A DNA stretch of 64,000 nucleotides from Nostoc sp. CENA543. Lineage in GTDB: Bacteria > Cyanobacteriota > Cyanobacteriia > Cyanobacteriales > Nostocaceae. A model generated the notes under the pieces. It was not told the origin of the DNA. It did not search any database and saw only the letters and a list, made by a program, of their open reading frames with translations. The translations under genes and the position numbers were made by a program. Numbering within the stretch: position 1 is the stretch's first letter; each line of letters opens with the position of its first letter. This document shows, piece by piece, positions 63,140 through 64,000 of the stretch. The stretch spans positions 806,001 to 870,000 of the forward strand of contig NZ_CP023278.1 in the NCBI RefSeq assembly GCF_002896875.1. The letters are read 5' to 3'.

Positions 63140-63341
63140 AGGGTTATACCATTTTGGATTTCAGTTCGTAGTGAGGACTTTAGTCCTTTTCTGTTCGCAG
63201 AGCGTCTCGTAGAGAGAACTAAAGTTCTCTCTACAAACCTTGAATTATACCAATTCTCCAAAATTAAGCAACAGATGCAAAGCTTGAAACCCAGATGTTA
63301 TCTGACTTTCTTAATTGCGAATTGCGAATTGCGAATTGGTA
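63140..63341. repeat. Repeats between cobI and the glycohydrolase
   Basis: An inverted pair (GACTTTAGTCC; GAGAACTAAAGTTCTC, about 63175-63235) of dispersed type and a GAATTGC heptamer array (63311-63338) that ends 4 bases before the glycohydrolase stop codon. Confidence 0.75.
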
Positions 63342-64000
63342 TTAGTTACCCCCACAATATTTATCAATAAACTTTTCTGTAATGGTGCAGAGATACTCAT
63401 CAAGATGGGCTAAAGTTTGTCGAGCGATCGCCTGGGGGACACCACCATAGTAAGCTTGAGCAATACCACCTGTAATGCAAGCAATGGTGTCACTATCGCC
63501 ACCCAGAGAAACCGCATTGCGAATCGCATCTTCAAAGCTAGTGGATTCCAGAAAGGCGATAATGGCTTGGGGGACAGAACCAGGACAACTAGCATCATAT
63601 TGATATGCGGGACGAATTTGGTCTAGGGTGGCTTCGAGGTGATAACCAAAGTTAGCCTGAATGTAGGATTTAATCGCCGTTTGATGATAACCCTGGCGCG
63701 CCAAAAAAATAGCGGCGGCGGTAGCCTGCGCGCCTTTAATTCCTTCAGGATGATTATGGGTGACTTCTGCACTGCGTTTAGCTTCCCTTAACACAGTCTC
63801 TAAATCATCGTAAGCAAAACCAATAGGACTAACACGCATAGCTGCACCATTACCAAAACTGTTGTATGGTTGGCGACTGTGAGACTTAGCCCAATTGCTG
63901 AAGTTGCGACCGTAGCCTGCATACTGATAACGATGGTAATACCAATGAAGTTGGTCAATATACAGACTACTGGGGGGAAATTGGTCAGTATGGAGAATGA
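63342..64000 (-). CDS. ADP-ribosylglycohydrolase, 5' end beyond the right edge
   Basis: The open frame runs from the right edge to the stop at 63342; 219 residues are visible. Family marks: YNSFGNGAAMRVSPIGFAYD, VTHNHPEGIKGAQATAAAIF and the metal-binding SLGGDSDTIACITGGIAQAY. Such enzymes remove ADP-ribose from proteins or free O-acetyl-ADP-ribose. The usual N-terminal Gly-rich, metal-binding segment lies beyond the edge. The internal Met at 63839 is not the start. Confidence 0.9.
   Translation of the reverse strand, partial: ILHTDQFPPSSLYIDQLHWYYHRYQYAGYGRNFSNWAKSHSRQPYNSFGNGAAMRVSPIGFAYDDLETVLREAKRSAEVTHNHPEGIKGAQATAAAIFLARQGYHQTAIKSYIQANFGYHLEATLDQIRPAYQYDASCPGSVPQAIIAFLESTSFEDAIRNAVSLGGDSDTIACITGGIAQAYYGGVPQAIARQTLAHLDEYLCTITEKFIDKYCGGN

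Overview
The window looks like chromosome of a filamentous, probably heterocyst-forming cyanobacterium of the Nostoc/Anabaena group. This is inferred from the many GCGATCGC (HIP1) octamers, several arrays of 7-bp tandem repeats between genes, short dispersed palindromes and small mobile repeats, a PEP-CTERM protein, and large multidomain kinases, CHAT proteins and two-partner-secretion adhesins typical of that group. No rRNA, tRNA or CRISPR array was seen.

Layout. 1-1.1 kb: the 5' part of a transposase running off the left edge. 1.4-5.6 kb: a Tat-exported PhoD phosphatase, a DUF89 phosphatase with a small partner gene, and a PEP-CTERM protein. 5.8-9.6 kb: a three-gene block of an unrecognised protein, a membrane-anchored GTPase and a membrane WD40 protein. 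9.6-15.4 kb: a 1948-residue Ser/Thr kinase/AAA/GAF/PAS/histidine kinase, followed upstream by fused gene remnants. 16-18.5 kb: ilvH, a BON-like protein and a saccharopine-dehydrogenase-like protein. 18.7-25.7 kb: a signalling block (PAS-receiver, CheB-GAF, 1390-residue hybrid kinase) plus a broken kinase interrupted by a 26-bp mobile repeat. 25.8-29.3 kb: dienelactone hydrolase, DUF1003, a CadD-type transporter and two small exported proteins.

29.7-34.7 kb holds a minus-strand sigma factor, DUF1822 and CHAT-TPR block. 43.8-50.8 kb holds a plus-strand haemagglutinin, Rpn nuclease, CHAT-CHASE2 and DUF928 block. Between them (34.9-42.6 kb) lies a compact class II lanthipeptide locus: a Nif11-leader precursor, a ProcM-like LanM, a peptidase-containing ABC exporter and an HlyD adaptor. 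An unrecognised exported protein follows.

51-56.1 kb is a phosphate uptake operon (pstS-pstC-pstA-pstB) led by a sulfate-type binding protein that has a clear promoter and operator-like palindrome. 56.5-58.5 kb has a NIL-ferredoxin, a DUF3616 protein and a small acidic protein. 58.6-63.1 kb is cobalamin synthesis: a divergent cobL (cbiE-cbiT fusion), then a cobalamin riboswitch ahead of a cobG-cobH fusion and cobI. The window ends in an ADP-ribosylglycohydrolase running off the right edge.

The best candidates for under-described biology are the GTPase/WD40 block, the lanthipeptide locus set between two CHAT-containing blocks, and the traces of small mobile repeats that have entered coding regions (inside cobG, at the hybrid kinase stop codon, and exactly inside a HIP1 site of a dead kinase). 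All identifications come from reading translations by eye; no database search was run.
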